From contig NZ_QGHL01000009.1 in the NCBI RefSeq assembly GCF_003171715.1, positions 40,308-104,307 of the forward strand: a stretch of DNA of 64,000 bases, read 5' to 3'. Source of the stretch: Novosphingobium meiothermophilum. GTDB taxonomy: Bacteria; Pseudomonadota; Alphaproteobacteria; Sphingomonadales; Sphingomonadaceae. Made by a program: the position numbers and the translations under genes. The notes beneath the pieces were generated by a model. That model was given only the letters and a program-made list of their open reading frames with translations, ran no database searches and was not told the DNA's origin. Position 1 is the first letter of the stretch, and the number at the start of each line of letters is the position of its first letter. Shown here one piece after another: positions 46,766-55,890 of the stretch.

Positions 46766-48294
46766 CCGGCGCGGCGGAGACGGCTGACGCAGGCGGCTTT
46801 TCCCGCTTCTTCGCCAGAGACTTCACGGCTTCCATCGTGGTCTTTCTGGTGGCAATGCCGCTGTGCATGGGCATTGCCATTGCGTCGGGCGTTCCGCCGG
46901 AGAAGGGGCTGGTCACAGGCATTATCGGCGGCATCGTCGTTGGCCTGCTGGCAGGCTCGCCGCTTCAGGTCAGCGGTCCGGCCGCCGGTCTGGCGGTGAT
47001 CGTCTTCGAATTCGTGCGCGATAATGGCCTTTCGGCGCTGGGCCCGGTGCTGGTGCTTGCGGGTGCGCTGCAACTGCTTGCCGGCGCTGCGCGTCTGGGC
47101 GGTGCATTCAGGGCCATTTCGCCCGCCGTGGTGCATGGCATGCTGGCCGGGATCGGTGCGCTCATCGTGATCGGCCAGTTCCATATCCTGTTCGATGCCA
47201 AGCCGCTGTCGAACGGGATCGACAATCTCGCCATGATGCCCGCGCGCGTTCTGGGGCTGACCCCTTTCGATCTGCGCTCGACCGAACTGGCGCTTATGCT
47301 GGGGCTGTTGACGATCGGCACGATGATGGCGTGGGAAAAGCTGAAGCCCGCAAGGCTGGGGCTTCTTCCGGGCGCGTTGCTGGGGGTTCTTGCCGCCACT
47401 TTCGTGGCATGGGCTTTCAGCCTTGATGTGGCGCGCATCTCGGTGCCGGATTCGATTGCGGCGGCCTTCGCGCTTCCCGCAGGAGGTTATCTTGAAACCC
47501 TGACGCAAGGCTCGATGATTGTCTCGGCCATTGCCATCGCCTTCATTGCCAGCGCCGAAACGCTCCTTTCCGCAGCTGCGGTTGACCGGATGCATGATGG
47601 TGTGCGCACCGATTACAACAAGGAACTGCGCGCGCAGGGCGTGGGCAATCTGCTTTGCGGCGTCTTCAATGCCCTGCCGATGACCGGCGTGATCGTGCGC
47701 AGTTCGGCCAATGTGCAGGCAGGCGCCAGGACTCGTCTGTCAACCGTCCTGCACGGGGCATGGATCCTCGGCTTCGTGGCGCTGCTGCCGTTCATCCTTC
47801 GCGAAGTGCCGATGGCAGCGCTTGGCGGCGTGCTGGTCGTGACCGGGTGGAAGCTTGTCAGTCTCAAGCATGTGCGCCACCTGTTCAAGGTCCATGGCTA
47901 TTTGCCTGCGCTCATCTGGACGGCCACGTTCGTCCTCGTGGTGACTACTGATCTCCTCACCGGGGTGATTGCTGGCCTTGTCCTCTCGGCCTTCGAGATC
48001 GTGCCCAACCTGCGCAACCTTAAGTTGCAGGTTGCCGAACGGGTGGTGGGCGATACGGTAAAGCTGGAGCTTCAGGGTGCGGCCACGTTCGTGGGCCTGT
48101 CCAAGCTGCTCGGCGTGCTGGAACAGTTGCCGCCGCGCAAGCCCGTCCATGTCGATCTGGATGGCGTTCACGCCATGGATCATACCACCGCGGAAATGCT
48201 CACCGAATGGCTCTCGCGGCGGCGGCTGCGCGGGGATGACGTGAAGATCACGGGGCCTGCACCGATACTCAAATCGCTTGCGCTGGTGGCCTGA
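46762..48294 (+). CDS. SulP family anion transporter with STAS domain
   Basis: A 510-residue inner-membrane transporter. The membrane domain (to about 400) shows SulP features: FLVAMPLCMGIAIASGVPPE, GLLAGSPLQVSGPAAGLAV, FIASAETLLSAAAVDRM and the following NKELRAQGVGNLLCG. A short C-terminal STAS domain follows (about 425-505; GAATFVGLSKLLGVLEQLPP, DLDGVHAMDHTTAEMLTEWL). SulP proteins carry sulfate, bicarbonate or other anions; translational coupling to a carbonic anhydrase favours bicarbonate (inference from context). Confidence 0.9.
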   Translation: MTGAAETADAGGFSRFFARDFTASIVVFLVAMPLCMGIAIASGVPPEKGLVTGIIGGIVVGLLAGSPLQVSGPAAGLAVIVFEFVRDNGLSALGPVLVLAGALQLLAGAARLGGAFRAISPAVVHGMLAGIGALIVIGQFHILFDAKPLSNGIDNLAMMPARVLGLTPFDLRSTELALMLGLLTIGTMMAWEKLKPARLGLLPGALLGVLAATFVAWAFSLDVARISVPDSIAAAFALPAGGYLETLTQGSMIVSAIAIAFIASAETLLSAAAVDRMHDGVRTDYNKELRAQGVGNLLCGVFNALPMTGVIVRSSANVQAGARTRLSTVLHGAWILGFVALLPFILREVPMAALGGVLVVTGWKLVSLKHVRHLFKVHGYLPALIWTATFVLVVTTDLLTGVIAGLVLSAFEIVPNLRNLKLQVAERVVGDTVKLELQGAATFVGLSKLLGVLEQLPPRKPVHVDLDGVHAMDHTTAEMLTEWLSRRRLRGDDVKITGPAPILKSLALVA

Positions 48295-48332
48295 TAGCAG
48301 CGCCTCTCCCGGCGCTTGCCCGCAATCCGGTA

Positions 48333-48365
48333 GGGTCGGCTCGCCCAATGAGCCGGCCCATTTCT
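48333..48365 (+). terminator. Terminator after the SulP gene
   Basis: GGGTCGGCTC (48333-48342) pairs with GAGCCGGCCC (48350-48359), 10 bp with one G-T wobble and a 7-base loop, followed by ATTTCT. 38 bp past the SulP stop. Confidence 0.65.
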
Positions 48366-48532
48366 GTGCCGGATTTCCGGTCAATGTCCCGAATGTCTGG
48401 CCGGTGTCTGATGTGTAAGATCAAATTATTAAAAATAAACGATTTTTTGCAGTTGCGAAATGATCGGGACCTAGTCCTGCGTTAACCAGAAGGCTCTGGT
48501 GCCATCGTCCTCGCAACGAAGGGAAGAGCCGC

Positions 48533-48576
48533 CAGACGCAGGTGGAACGTGAAACCCAGATTCAGGGAGCGTTCCA
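48533..48576 (+). promoter_or_regulatory. Hairpin leader 1 (shared with next OMP gene)
   Basis: CAGACGCAGGTGGAACG (48533-48549) followed by CAGGGAGCGTTCCA (48563-48576). TGGAACG pairs perfectly with CGTTCCA, enclosing a 20-base loop that holds the ribosome-binding site AGGGAG (48564-48569); the stem ends one base before the ATG. The same arrangement recurs at 49643. A post-transcriptional control element (protein, small RNA or temperature) is likely. The AT-rich stretch 48421-48450 upstream would suit the promoter. Confidence 0.7.
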
Positions 48577-48577
48577 T

Positions 48578-49504
48578 ATGAATACCCGTTCGATCCTTAC
48601 CGTTCTGCCCGCTGCGCTGTGCGTTCTGTCGTCGCCTGCGCTCGCCGCGGAAGAGGCTGCCTCCGAAGAGGCCATTGTCTCCGAGGCCGCCAGAGACAGC
48701 GAATCCGTATCCTTTTCTGCCAGCAATATCGCGTCGGGTTACAGCGTTTCGCCTGTGACTGCCGAAAGCATTGCAAGGCAGGGCCGCTACGCGCTTGCGC
48801 AGGATGGGGCCGGCGGCGCCGCCGGTGGTCGCGAGGCGAGCTATACCGTAGCGCTCAACCAGGACAGCTTCTTCGGGTTCAACCCGTCGTTCAACGGCCT
48901 GATCCCCGTCAACGAGACGATGGATTTCAGCTTCTACGGCATTTTCTGGACCAAGCCTGCTTTCGGTCTCGGTCAGGGCAATACCGGTGATGACCTGTGG
49001 ACCGAGTTCGGTGTCGGCGTGAACTTCAACCTCATGGATGGCAAGCTCAAGGTGAAGCCGCAGCTTGGCATCACCAACGGCTCGCTGCTTTCGGGCGGAC
49101 AGATTGCCGGCGGCAACACCCAGGGCGCGCGCTTCCTCGATGGCATCGTGCCGAGCCTGACCATCAACTACAGCGACGACACCTTCGAGGCGGAATACTA
49201 TGGTGGGTATTATGCCGCGCTGCGCCAGCGCAACGGCAATGCCGCGCTCGACTTTGCGCACACCTGGCTGAACTTCGGCTACAAGGCCACCAGCAACGTG
49301 TCCTTCGGCCCGCACTACGAACTGCTCTACAACACCCGCAATACCTATCCGGGCGGCAATACCGCCAAGACCTATGAATGGCTGGGCGGCTATGTCCAGT
49401 TCTCGCTGCCCAAGGGCCTTTTCGCGCGCTTCACCGGGGGTGGCTCGATCGGTTCGGGCGATACCGGCGACTTCTACAAGATGAGCGTCGGCATGAGCTT
49501 TTGA
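48578..49504 (+). CDS. Outer-membrane beta-barrel protein of unknown function
   Basis: A 308-residue exported protein with a signal peptide (residues 1-23, ending ALAAEE), an acidic/Ser-rich linker with AAEEAASEEAIVSEAAR, then a barrel with alternating aromatic strands (SYTVALNQDSFFGFNPSFNG, TMDFSFYGIFWTKPAF, FEAEYYGGYYAALRQ, YEWLGGYVQFSLPKGLFARF) ending in SVGMSF, a typical outer-membrane C-terminal Phe. I do not recognise a characterised family. It shares its hairpin leader with the following TorF-type gene, implying joint control. ATG at 48578 sits at the end of that hairpin. Confidence 0.75.
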   Translation: MNTRSILTVLPAALCVLSSPALAAEEAASEEAIVSEAARDSESVSFSASNIASGYSVSPVTAESIARQGRYALAQDGAGGAAGGREASYTVALNQDSFFGFNPSFNGLIPVNETMDFSFYGIFWTKPAFGLGQGNTGDDLWTEFGVGVNFNLMDGKLKVKPQLGITNGSLLSGGQIAGGNTQGARFLDGIVPSLTINYSDDTFEAEYYGGYYAALRQRNGNAALDFAHTWLNFGYKATSNVSFGPHYELLYNTRNTYPGGNTAKTYEWLGGYVQFSLPKGLFARFTGGGSIGSGDTGDFYKMSVGMSF

Positions 49505-49520
49505 GGCTTGAGCTCCCTGA

Positions 49521-49554
49521 GTGACGGAAGGGGTCTCCGGAAACCTTCCGTCAC
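49521..49554 (+). terminator. Stem-loop after the first OMP gene
   Basis: GTGACGGAAGG (49521-49531) pairs perfectly over 11 bp with CCTTCCGTCAC (49544-49554), 12-base loop, 17 bp after the stop. It separates the two outer-membrane protein genes into two transcripts; no T-run. Confidence 0.6.
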
Positions 49555-49642
49555 GGTCGGGAAGAAATATCTTGCAGTGCAGCAATTGTCTGCTATCTCT
49601 GGGGCTCTGCTACGACAGCGCCCCACGAGAGGTTCTGCGCAG

Positions 49643-49685
49643 CAGACGCAGGTGGAACGCGATAACCTATACAGGGAGCGTTCCA
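49643..49685 (+). promoter_or_regulatory. Hairpin leader 2 (copy of leader 1)
   Basis: CAGACGCAGGTGGAACG (49643-49659) is identical to 48533-48549 and CAGGGAGCGTTCCA (49672-49685) to 48563-48576, while the 12 bases between differ in sequence and are one shorter than in leader 1. The 7-bp stem TGGAACG/CGTTCCA and the looped AGGGAG (49673-49678) are preserved, again ending one base before the ATG. Confidence 0.7.
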
Positions 49686-49686
49686 G

Positions 49687-50532
49687 ATGAAGATCCGTCT
49701 TGCTGCAGCACTGGCTGCCACCACCGTTGCCGCTGCCGCAACCCCCGCTTTCGCGCAGGATGCCGAATCCGGCCCCATCACCGTTTCGGGCAGCGCAGCT
49801 CTCGTTTCCGATTACCGGTTCCGCGGCGTTTCGATGACTGACAAGGAAATGGCCGTTCAGGCAGGCGTCACTGTGGCGCATGAAAGCGGTTTCTATGTCG
49901 GCACCTGGGGTTCCAACCTTGCCGGTTGGGGAACCTTCGCCGGTTCGAACATGGAACTCGACATCTACGGCGGCTACAAGAAGGAAATCAGCGGCGTCAC
50001 CGTCGATGTCGGCCTGACCTGGTATATGTATCCGGGCGGTCTCGACAACACCGACTTTGCCGAGCCCTACGTCAAGATTTCGGGTGCAGCCGGTCCGGCC
50101 AACCTGCTCCTTGGCGTCGCCTATGCGCCCAAGCAGGAAGCGCTTGGCCAGTGGTACAATAACGGCGCTGCGGCCGTGAACGGCGTTTACAACAACCCCG
50201 GCGCCAAGGCCGACAACGTCTATATCTGGACCGACGCCTCGACGACCATCCCCGACACCAACCTCACCCTCAAGGGCCACCTCGGCTACACCAAGGGCGG
50301 CAACCGGGGTCTTGGCCCTCAGGGCACCTCGATCTCGCCCACCGGCGAATACGTGGACTGGCTTCTCGGTGCGGATTACGCGCTGGGCAACGTGACGCTC
50401 GGCGTCGCCTATGTCGACACCAACCTCAGCCCGTCGAAGTATAACTATCTCACCCCGAACTTCTCCTCGACGAAGGACGGCTCGAACATCGCCGGTTCGC
50501 GCGTTGTGGTCTCGGCCACGGTCGCATTCTGA
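49687..50532 (+). CDS. TorF/Gcw_chp-family putative porin
   Basis: A 281-residue exported protein: signal peptide (1-22, ending AFAQ) then a beta-barrel of the Gcw_chp/TorF family, marked by SGSAALVSDYRFRGVSMTDK, GFYVGTWGSNLAGWG and NMELDIYGGYKKE, ending in VSATVAF. Family members are predicted porins in the outer membrane with no firmly known substrate. Under the second copy of the hairpin leader; followed by a strong terminator. Confidence 0.86.
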   Translation: MKIRLAAALAATTVAAAATPAFAQDAESGPITVSGSAALVSDYRFRGVSMTDKEMAVQAGVTVAHESGFYVGTWGSNLAGWGTFAGSNMELDIYGGYKKEISGVTVDVGLTWYMYPGGLDNTDFAEPYVKISGAAGPANLLLGVAYAPKQEALGQWYNNGAAAVNGVYNNPGAKADNVYIWTDASTTIPDTNLTLKGHLGYTKGGNRGLGPQGTSISPTGEYVDWLLGADYALGNVTLGVAYVDTNLSPSKYNYLTPNFSSTKDGSNIAGSRVVVSATVAF

Positions 50533-50575
50533 TCGTGCCATGATCTGCTGAAGGGCCGGGAAACCGGCTCCGGGC

Positions 50576-50612
50576 AGGCCCCCGCGTCAACACGGCGCGG
50601 GGGCCTTGTCTT
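50576..50612 (+). terminator. Strong intrinsic terminator after the TorF-type gene
   Basis: AGGCCCCCGCG (50576-50586) pairs perfectly with CGCGGGGGCCT (50596-50606), 9-base loop, followed by TGTCTTAT. Confidence 0.8.
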
Positions 50613-50745
50613 ATGAGAAGCCTCATATGAACTCCTGTACGAACGCAGCGGCGCCGCGTCCCGCGGCCTTCTTGCCCCACATAGGATGTTGACGGCGCCG
50701 AGCCTCTCTTCCAGTCTGCCGCCCGATCAATCGAAAGGGGCGCAC

Positions 50746-53157
50746 TTGTCTTCCGTTACCACGTCTTTCCGGGCCGCGCTGGCGGCATCGGCTGCCTTTG
50801 CCATCGTTCCCGTCCTTGCCGGCGCAGCGCTGGCCAACCCGATCGAACAGACCAAGGGCGGCTTCGAGGACAAGTTCCGCCAGCTTGAAGGCGAGGAATG
50901 GCCCACGCCCACCGACTATCGCAATGCGTCGGGCGCACCCGGCCATCGCTACTGGCAGCAGAAGGTGGACTATGACGTTAAGGCGCGGCTTGACGAGGGC
51001 AAGCGCACCGTCAGCGGCACCCAGATGGTGACATACCGCAACAATTCGCCCGACAGCCTGCCTTACCTCTGGCTCCTGCTCGACCAGAACGACTACAAGC
51101 GCAACTCCATCGCGGAGCTGACCAATACCGTCGGCGGCGACAAGATCAGTCTTGATGAAGTGCGCCGCGCCAAGCGGATGCAGGAATGGGAAGGCGGCTT
51201 CACCATCACAGCGGTGCGCGATGCGGCAGGAAAGCCGCTGCCGTTCACCGTGGTCGACAGCCTGCTGCGCATCGATCTGGCGCAGGCCGTTGCGGCGGGT
51301 GGCGGCGAGACGACCTTCAGCATCGAGTGGTCCTTCCCCATGGCCGAGGCCAACGTGGTGGGCGGGCGTTCGGGCTATGAATGCTTCACCCAGCCCGGCG
51401 AGGACGGCAACTGCATCTTCGAAGGCGCGCAGTGGTTTCCGCGCCTTGCCGTCTATTCCGACTACGAAGGCTGGCACAACAAGGCTTTCCTCGGTTCGGG
51501 CGAGTTCACGCTGGAGTTCGGTGACTACAAGGTGGCGCTGACGGTTCCGGCAGATCATGTCGTGTCGGCAACCGGCGTCCTTCAGAATGCCGATGCCGTG
51601 CTCAGCCCGGTGCAGCGCCAGCGGCTGGAACAGGCCAGGACCGCCAAGTCTCCTGTCTATGTCGTCACGCCCGAAGAGGCGCTGGCGGCCGAACGCGGCA
51701 AGGCTGCGGGGGAAAAGACCTGGATCTTCGCAGCGCAGAACGTGCGCGATTTCGGCTGGGCGTCCTCGCGCAAGTTTGCATGGGATGCGCTGGGCGTGCG
51801 GCAGAACTATGCCGAACAGCCGCTCGTCATGGCGATGAGCTTCTTTCCCAAGGAAGCGCGGCCTTTGTGGGATGCCTATTCGACCAAGGCCATCGCCCAC
51901 ACGATCGATGTCTATGGCCGCTTTGCCTTCCCCTATCCCTATCCGGTGGCGCAATCGGTCAACGGGCCGGTGGGCGGCATGGAATATCCGATGATCACCT
52001 TCAACGGCCCGCGCCCGGTGAAGGACAAGAAGACCGGCAACCTCACCTATACCGAGCGCGCCAAGTATGGCCTGATAGGCGTTGTGATCCACGAGATCGG
52101 GCACAACTGGTTCCCGATGATCGTCAATTCGGATGAACGGCAGTGGACGTGGATGGACGAGGGACTGAACACCTTCCTCCAGTTCCAGGCCGAAAAGCTG
52201 TGGGACAAGGATTTCCCATCGCGGCGCGGCGAGCCCAAGGACATTGCCGAATACATGCTGTCGCAAAATCAGGTGCCGCTGATGACGCAGTCGGACTCGG
52301 TGCTCCAGTTCGGCGCGAACGGCTATGGCAAGCCCGCCACCGCGCTCACCATCCTGCGCGAAACGGTGCTGGGGCGTGACCTGTTCGACCGCGCATTCCG
52401 CGAATATGCCGAGCGCTGGCGCTTCAAGCACCCCACGCCCTATGACTTCTTCCGCACGATGGAGGAAAGCAGCGGAGTGGACCTCGACTGGTTCTGGCGC
52501 GGGTGGTTCTACTCGACCGACCATGTCGACATCGCACTGGACAAGGTCGTGCAGGCAACGCTGGAACCGGCCGATGCCGTGGCCGCCGCCGCCCGCCGCA
52601 AGAAGGAGCGCGATGCCGAACCGAAATCGCTCACGGTCACGCGCAATGCCGAAAAGACCGTGACCGAACGCGATCCGGCCACGCGCGACTTCTACGACCA
52701 GATCGATCCGCTCGATGCCACCGCCGCCGACAAGCGCAAGGCCGCCGATGCGCTCAAGGATCTCACTGCCGAGGAAAAGGCCGCCCGGCTCGTGACCGAC
52801 AACTTCTACCGCTTCACCTTCTCGAACCGGGGCGGGCTGGTGATGCCGGTGATCCTCAAGATGGATTTTGCCGACGGGTCGAGCGAGACGAAACGCATTC
52901 CCGCCGAAATCTGGCGCTACAACAGCCGCAAGGTCACGTGGCAGCATGTCACGCCCAAGACCCTGGTGCGCGCCGAGATTGACCCGATGTGGGAAACGGC
53001 CGACGCGGACCGTTCGAACAACATCTACGCCGGCCGGATCGAACCGCTGACGCTGGGGATCGACAAGCGCGAGGATGCAAAGAACCGCATGAAGGATTCG
53101 GACCGCAAGGTGCTGCCCGGTTCGCTCCAGACCTACGATGCGCCCGCGGGCAAGTAG
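50746..53157 (+). CDS. M1-family (gluzincin) metallopeptidase, exported
   Basis: An 803-residue zinc peptidase. A signal peptide (1 to about 31, ending GAALANP) leads to a long N-terminal beta domain, then the catalytic motif HEIGHNWFP (His449, Glu450, His453) and the third ligand Glu472 in WMDEGLN, 18 residues later, as in M1 aminopeptidases. The usual GAMEN exopeptidase motif appears as GGMEYP. TTG at 50746 is preferred because GAAAGGGG is 5 bp upstream and it starts a clean signal peptide; ATG at 50686 adds 20 residues with no ribosome-binding site. The next gene (DUF6702-like) starts 1 bp after the stop, so they are co-expressed in the periplasm. Confidence 0.88.
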   Translation: MSSVTTSFRAALAASAAFAIVPVLAGAALANPIEQTKGGFEDKFRQLEGEEWPTPTDYRNASGAPGHRYWQQKVDYDVKARLDEGKRTVSGTQMVTYRNNSPDSLPYLWLLLDQNDYKRNSIAELTNTVGGDKISLDEVRRAKRMQEWEGGFTITAVRDAAGKPLPFTVVDSLLRIDLAQAVAAGGGETTFSIEWSFPMAEANVVGGRSGYECFTQPGEDGNCIFEGAQWFPRLAVYSDYEGWHNKAFLGSGEFTLEFGDYKVALTVPADHVVSATGVLQNADAVLSPVQRQRLEQARTAKSPVYVVTPEEALAAERGKAAGEKTWIFAAQNVRDFGWASSRKFAWDALGVRQNYAEQPLVMAMSFFPKEARPLWDAYSTKAIAHTIDVYGRFAFPYPYPVAQSVNGPVGGMEYPMITFNGPRPVKDKKTGNLTYTERAKYGLIGVVIHEIGHNWFPMIVNSDERQWTWMDEGLNTFLQFQAEKLWDKDFPSRRGEPKDIAEYMLSQNQVPLMTQSDSVLQFGANGYGKPATALTILRETVLGRDLFDRAFREYAERWRFKHPTPYDFFRTMEESSGVDLDWFWRGWFYSTDHVDIALDKVVQATLEPADAVAAAARRKKERDAEPKSLTVTRNAEKTVTERDPATRDFYDQIDPLDATAADKRKAADALKDLTAEEKAARLVTDNFYRFTFSNRGGLVMPVILKMDFADGSSETKRIPAEIWRYNSRKVTWQHVTPKTLVRAEIDPMWETADADRSNNIYAGRIEPLTLGIDKREDAKNRMKDSDRKVLPGSLQTYDAPAGK

Positions 53158-53158
53158 C

Positions 53159-53647
53159 ATGGCGGCAATGCTGCGCTTCGCGGCTGCCTTCGCCGTCATG
53201 GCCGCCGCTGCGTCCGCACAGGCCCATCGCGGTCACGATGCGATGAGCGTCGTCACCATCGAGCCGGGCGGTCATCTTGTCGTGTCGCACCGGTTCGAGG
53301 CGCACGATCTCGAACCGGCGCTGGCCGCTATCGCGCCCGCCGCGCAGACCAGCCTCGATGATCCTGATGCGATCGAGGCCCTGAAAGGCTATCTGCAAGC
53401 CCGCTTCACGATCCGCGTCGGCGCAACGCCGGTGCCGCTTGCCTTCCGCAGCATCGACGTGGGCGTGCAGCAGGTTCGGGTCGATTATGAAGGCACACTG
53501 AGAGGCACGCCGAAGACGCTCAGTCTCCAGTCCACGATCCTGCGTGATGTCTATGCGAAACAGGTCAATCAGGTCGTCGTCCGGCGCGGCCAGACCGTGC
53601 GCACGCTGCGCCTTGCCGGAAGCGAGGCGCAGATCGTTTCATTCTAG
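53159..53647 (+). CDS. Small exported protein, DUF6702-like
   Basis: A 162-residue protein with a signal peptide (1-21, ending AQAHRGHD) and a single beta-rich domain (SVVTIEPGGHLVVSHRFEAH, QVRVDYEGTLRGTPKTL). I recall similar proteins, DUF6702, encoded beside M1 metallopeptidases, and that is the arrangement here; function is not known. It may be a periplasmic partner or inhibitor of the peptidase. ATG at 53159 is 1 bp after the peptidase stop. Confidence 0.7.
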   Translation: MAAMLRFAAAFAVMAAAASAQAHRGHDAMSVVTIEPGGHLVVSHRFEAHDLEPALAAIAPAAQTSLDDPDAIEALKGYLQARFTIRVGATPVPLAFRSIDVGVQQVRVDYEGTLRGTPKTLSLQSTILRDVYAKQVNQVVVRRGQTVRTLRLAGSEAQIVSF

Positions 53648-53656
53648 GCACCAACA

Positions 53657-54238
53657 CTAGACCCAGCCGATTTCAAATCGGCAGCTATCGGCACCAGCGG
53701 CGCAGCAATCGCGATGCGTCATGCGCAGGTGCCGCGAGACGAGGACGGTGAAGAGGCGGTTGAACACCGCGCAGTGCCACGGACAGCCTGGCAGGGCGAG
53801 GGGGTTATGCGCAATTTCCAGCACCAACTTCCGACCACCGGGAAAACTGGCCGAGAACATGCCTGATCCGGCAAAGGTCCAAGCATTGCGGGCGATGGCT
53901 CGCACCAGCAGGCGTGCGGCTAGGCCCGGTGGGAGCAGGCGCAGCAACACTTGCGCGAAAGCGGGTATGCGGTTGGCGAGCAGGTAGTCAGCTGTGCGGG
54001 TGCCCGCCTCGGCGCACAAATTTGGGCCGGTGCCCGGCGCGGCGCGCAGCAGGGCGTGGTGCAGGGCTGCTACCTCGGTCTCGTCGATCATGCATTGCGG
54101 TGGCCGGTCAAGATAGCGCGCAATCCCCGCGGCGGTGAATGCTGCAATCATGGTGCTGGCAGAAATGCGTTCACGCAGCACATCAGTCAATTGTAGCACG
54201 GCATTAGGGCCGACTTTCGCCATGGCTGGCGTTGTCAT
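53657..54238 (-). CDS. bchJ: BchJ-like V4R-domain protein (bacteriochlorophyll synthesis)
   Basis: A 193-residue protein matching Bch[18 protein letters not shown] at the N-terminus, [32 protein letters not shown], and a V4R-type C-terminus with [14 protein letters not shown] and [14 protein letters not shown]. BchJ was first called 4-vinyl reductase; the reductase is now known to be another enzyme and BchJ is thought to aid handling of tetrapyrrole intermediates. Its start overlaps the bchE stop (ATGA), the bchE-bchJ order known in purple bacteria. It converges on the DUF6702-like gene. Confidence 0.87.
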   Translation of the reverse strand: MTTPAMAKVGPNAVLQLTDVLRERISASTMIAAFTAAGIARYLDRPPQCMIDETEVAALHHALLRAAPGTGPNLCAEAGTRTADYLLANRIPAFAQVLLRLLPPGLAARLLVRAIARNAWTFAGSGMFSASFPGGRKLVLEIAHNPLALPGCPWHCAVFNRLFTVLVSRHLRMTHRDCCAAGADSCRFEIGWV

Positions 54239-55842
54239 TGTGCGCTGTCGGCCAGTTGCTCGCCGCCGCCCCCGCAGGCTTTGACAATGGCCACCTGTGC
54301 CTTTCGGCTGCGGTCGGCGGCAGCAACCCAGTCCTCGTTCATGTCCACTGCCTGCGCCGGAGCCAGACGGCGCATTTCGTCAAAGCCGAAGTTCACCTTC
54401 CCGCGCGACTGTGGCCCCCAGTAGTTGACGCGGCCCAGATCATAGAAGGTTCGCTTGAATCCGGCCTTGAGAAACGCCTTGAGGCAGCCGAGAAGGTATT
54501 TGCGCCTGTATCCGGTTCCCTGCCAGGGATAGGAGAAGAGCGCCTTGCGCATATAGAAGCGCCGATAATTGTTCATCACCCTGTCCAGCAGTTCGCCACG
54601 CTCCATCGCGGCAGGTTTGATGATCGGGGTGACGAAATTGTATTTGTCGAAATCGTAGATCTCCACCTTGTCGCCCAGTTCGCGGAACAGGTTGGAGAAG
54701 GGCCAGGGCGTGTACATCGACCAGTTGGCCAGATCGGGCTCCCAGTCCTGCGCCATGCGGTAGGTTTCCTCAAGCGTCTCTGCCGTCTCGTTCTCCAGCC
54801 CGACGATGAACTGCGCTTCCACCAGAATGTCGGCCTCCCGCAGCAGGCGGATGGCCTTCCTGTTCTGCTCGACCGTGGTCTCCTTGTTGAACAGGTCAAG
54901 CTTGAGCTGGGCCGCCGCTTCGGTGCCAAGCGAGACATGGACAAGGCCGGCCTTGCGGTAAAAGGGCAGCAGTTCCTCGTCGCGCAGGATGTCGGTCACG
55001 CGGGTGTTGATGCCCCACTGGATCTTTTCCGGCAGACCGCGCGCGATCAGTTCCTCGCAAAAGGCGATGAACTTCTTCCGGTTGATGGTCGGTTCTTCGT
55101 CGGCAAGGATGAAAAATCCCACGTCATGATCGTATACCAGCGTCTCGATCTCGTCGATCACCGCTTTGGGATCGCGTATGCGGTAATCGCGCCAGAACTT
55201 CCACTGCGAGCAAAACGAGCATGTGAAGGGGCAGCCGCGCGCCATGTTGGGTATCGCCACGCGTTTGCCCAGCGGGATGTAGATATACTTGGCCCAGTCA
55301 AGAATACCCCAGTCCGGGCGAATGGCGTCCAGATCCCTGATGGTGGGTGCAGCCCGTGTGGCGATGATCTCTCCACCATCGAGAAAGGCAAGGCCATCGA
55401 TCGCATGCCGCGCCAGCGGCCAGCGGCCTTCATCAATGGCCCGCACCAGATTGACAAGGATATCCTCGCCTTCGCCGCGCACGATGGCATCGATCCACGG
55501 TGCTTCGGTCAGAACCTGGCGGAACATGAAAGTGGCATGCACCCCGCCGAGGACAGTCACGATCGCGGGCGAAATATCTTTGGCCATGCGCAGAACCTCC
55601 TGCGCCTTGTAGATCGCAGGCGTAATCGCCGTGGTTCCGACGATATCGGGGCGCAAATCGGCAATGCGCTCGCGCAAGTCCTCATCGGATATGTGATCGG
55701 TCATTGCATCGATGAAGTGCAGGTCATTGTGGCCCGCCCTGCGCAATGCTCCGGCAAGATAGGCTGCCCATGCCGGAGGCCAGTTGCCTGCGATTTCCGC
55801 ACCGCCGGAGTGATAATTCGGATGAATCAGCAGGATGCGCAT
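54235..55842 (-). CDS. bchE: Anaerobic Mg-protoporphyrin IX monomethyl ester cyclase BchE
   Basis: A 535-residue cobalamin-dependent radical SAM enzyme that forms the fifth ring of (bacterio)chlorophyll without oxygen. The N-terminal B12 domain begins [20 protein letters not shown], typical of BchE. The radical SAM cluster Cys204, Cys208 and Cys211 lie in [14 protein letters not shown]. Other marks are [20 protein letters not shown] segment (VRGEGEDIL) and [17 protein letters not shown] at 55842 has GAAGGG 7 bp upstream. A palindromic PpsR/CrtJ-type box lies 31-48 bp upstream. Nothing looks broken. No other bacteriochlorophyll or reaction-centre gene is in the window. Confidence 0.93.
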   Translation of the reverse strand: MRILLIHPNYHSGGAEIAGNWPPAWAAYLAGALRRAGHNDLHFIDAMTDHISDEDLRERIADLRPDIVGTTAITPAIYKAQEVLRMAKDISPAIVTVLGGVHATFMFRQVLTEAPWIDAIVRGEGEDILVNLVRAIDEGRWPLARHAIDGLAFLDGGEIIATRAAPTIRDLDAIRPDWGILDWAKYIYIPLGKRVAIPNMARGCPFTCSFCSQWKFWRDYRIRDPKAVIDEIETLVYDHDVGFFILADEEPTINRKKFIAFCEELIARGLPEKIQWGINTRVTDILRDEELLPFYRKAGLVHVSLGTEAAAQLKLDLFNKETTVEQNRKAIRLLREADILVEAQFIVGLENETAETLEETYRMAQDWEPDLANWSMYTPWPFSNLFRELGDKVEIYDFDKYNFVTPIIKPAAMERGELLDRVMNNYRRFYMRKALFSYPWQGTGYRRKYLLGCLKAFLKAGFKRTFYDLGRVNYWGPQSRGKVNFGFDEMRRLAPAQAVDMNEDWVAAADRSRKAQVAIVKACGGGGEQLADSAQ

Positions 55843-55872
55843 GGGTTGCCCTTCTTGGTTTGACACATCATG

Positions 55873-55890
55873 TGTCCACCGATCTGGACA
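55873..55890 (-). promoter_or_regulatory. PpsR/CrtJ-type operator TGT-N12-ACA before bchE
   Basis: TGTCCACCGATCTGGACA is an exact TGT-N12-ACA, the established CrtJ/PpsR recognition pattern, extended to perfect 6-bp arms (TGTCCA/TGGACA). An overlapping palindrome GACACA-TCA-TGTGTC (55862-55876) gives a second dyad. Both lie between the bchE ribosome-binding site and upstream DNA, where they could repress bchE in oxygen or light. Confidence 0.72.

Noticed and set aside
48543..48576. GGAAC...CGTT in the two hairpin leaders as EcfG (general stress) promoters
   Set aside because: The EcfG consensus needs 16-17 bp between the elements; here the spacing is 21 and 20, and the elements are exactly the two arms of the stem.
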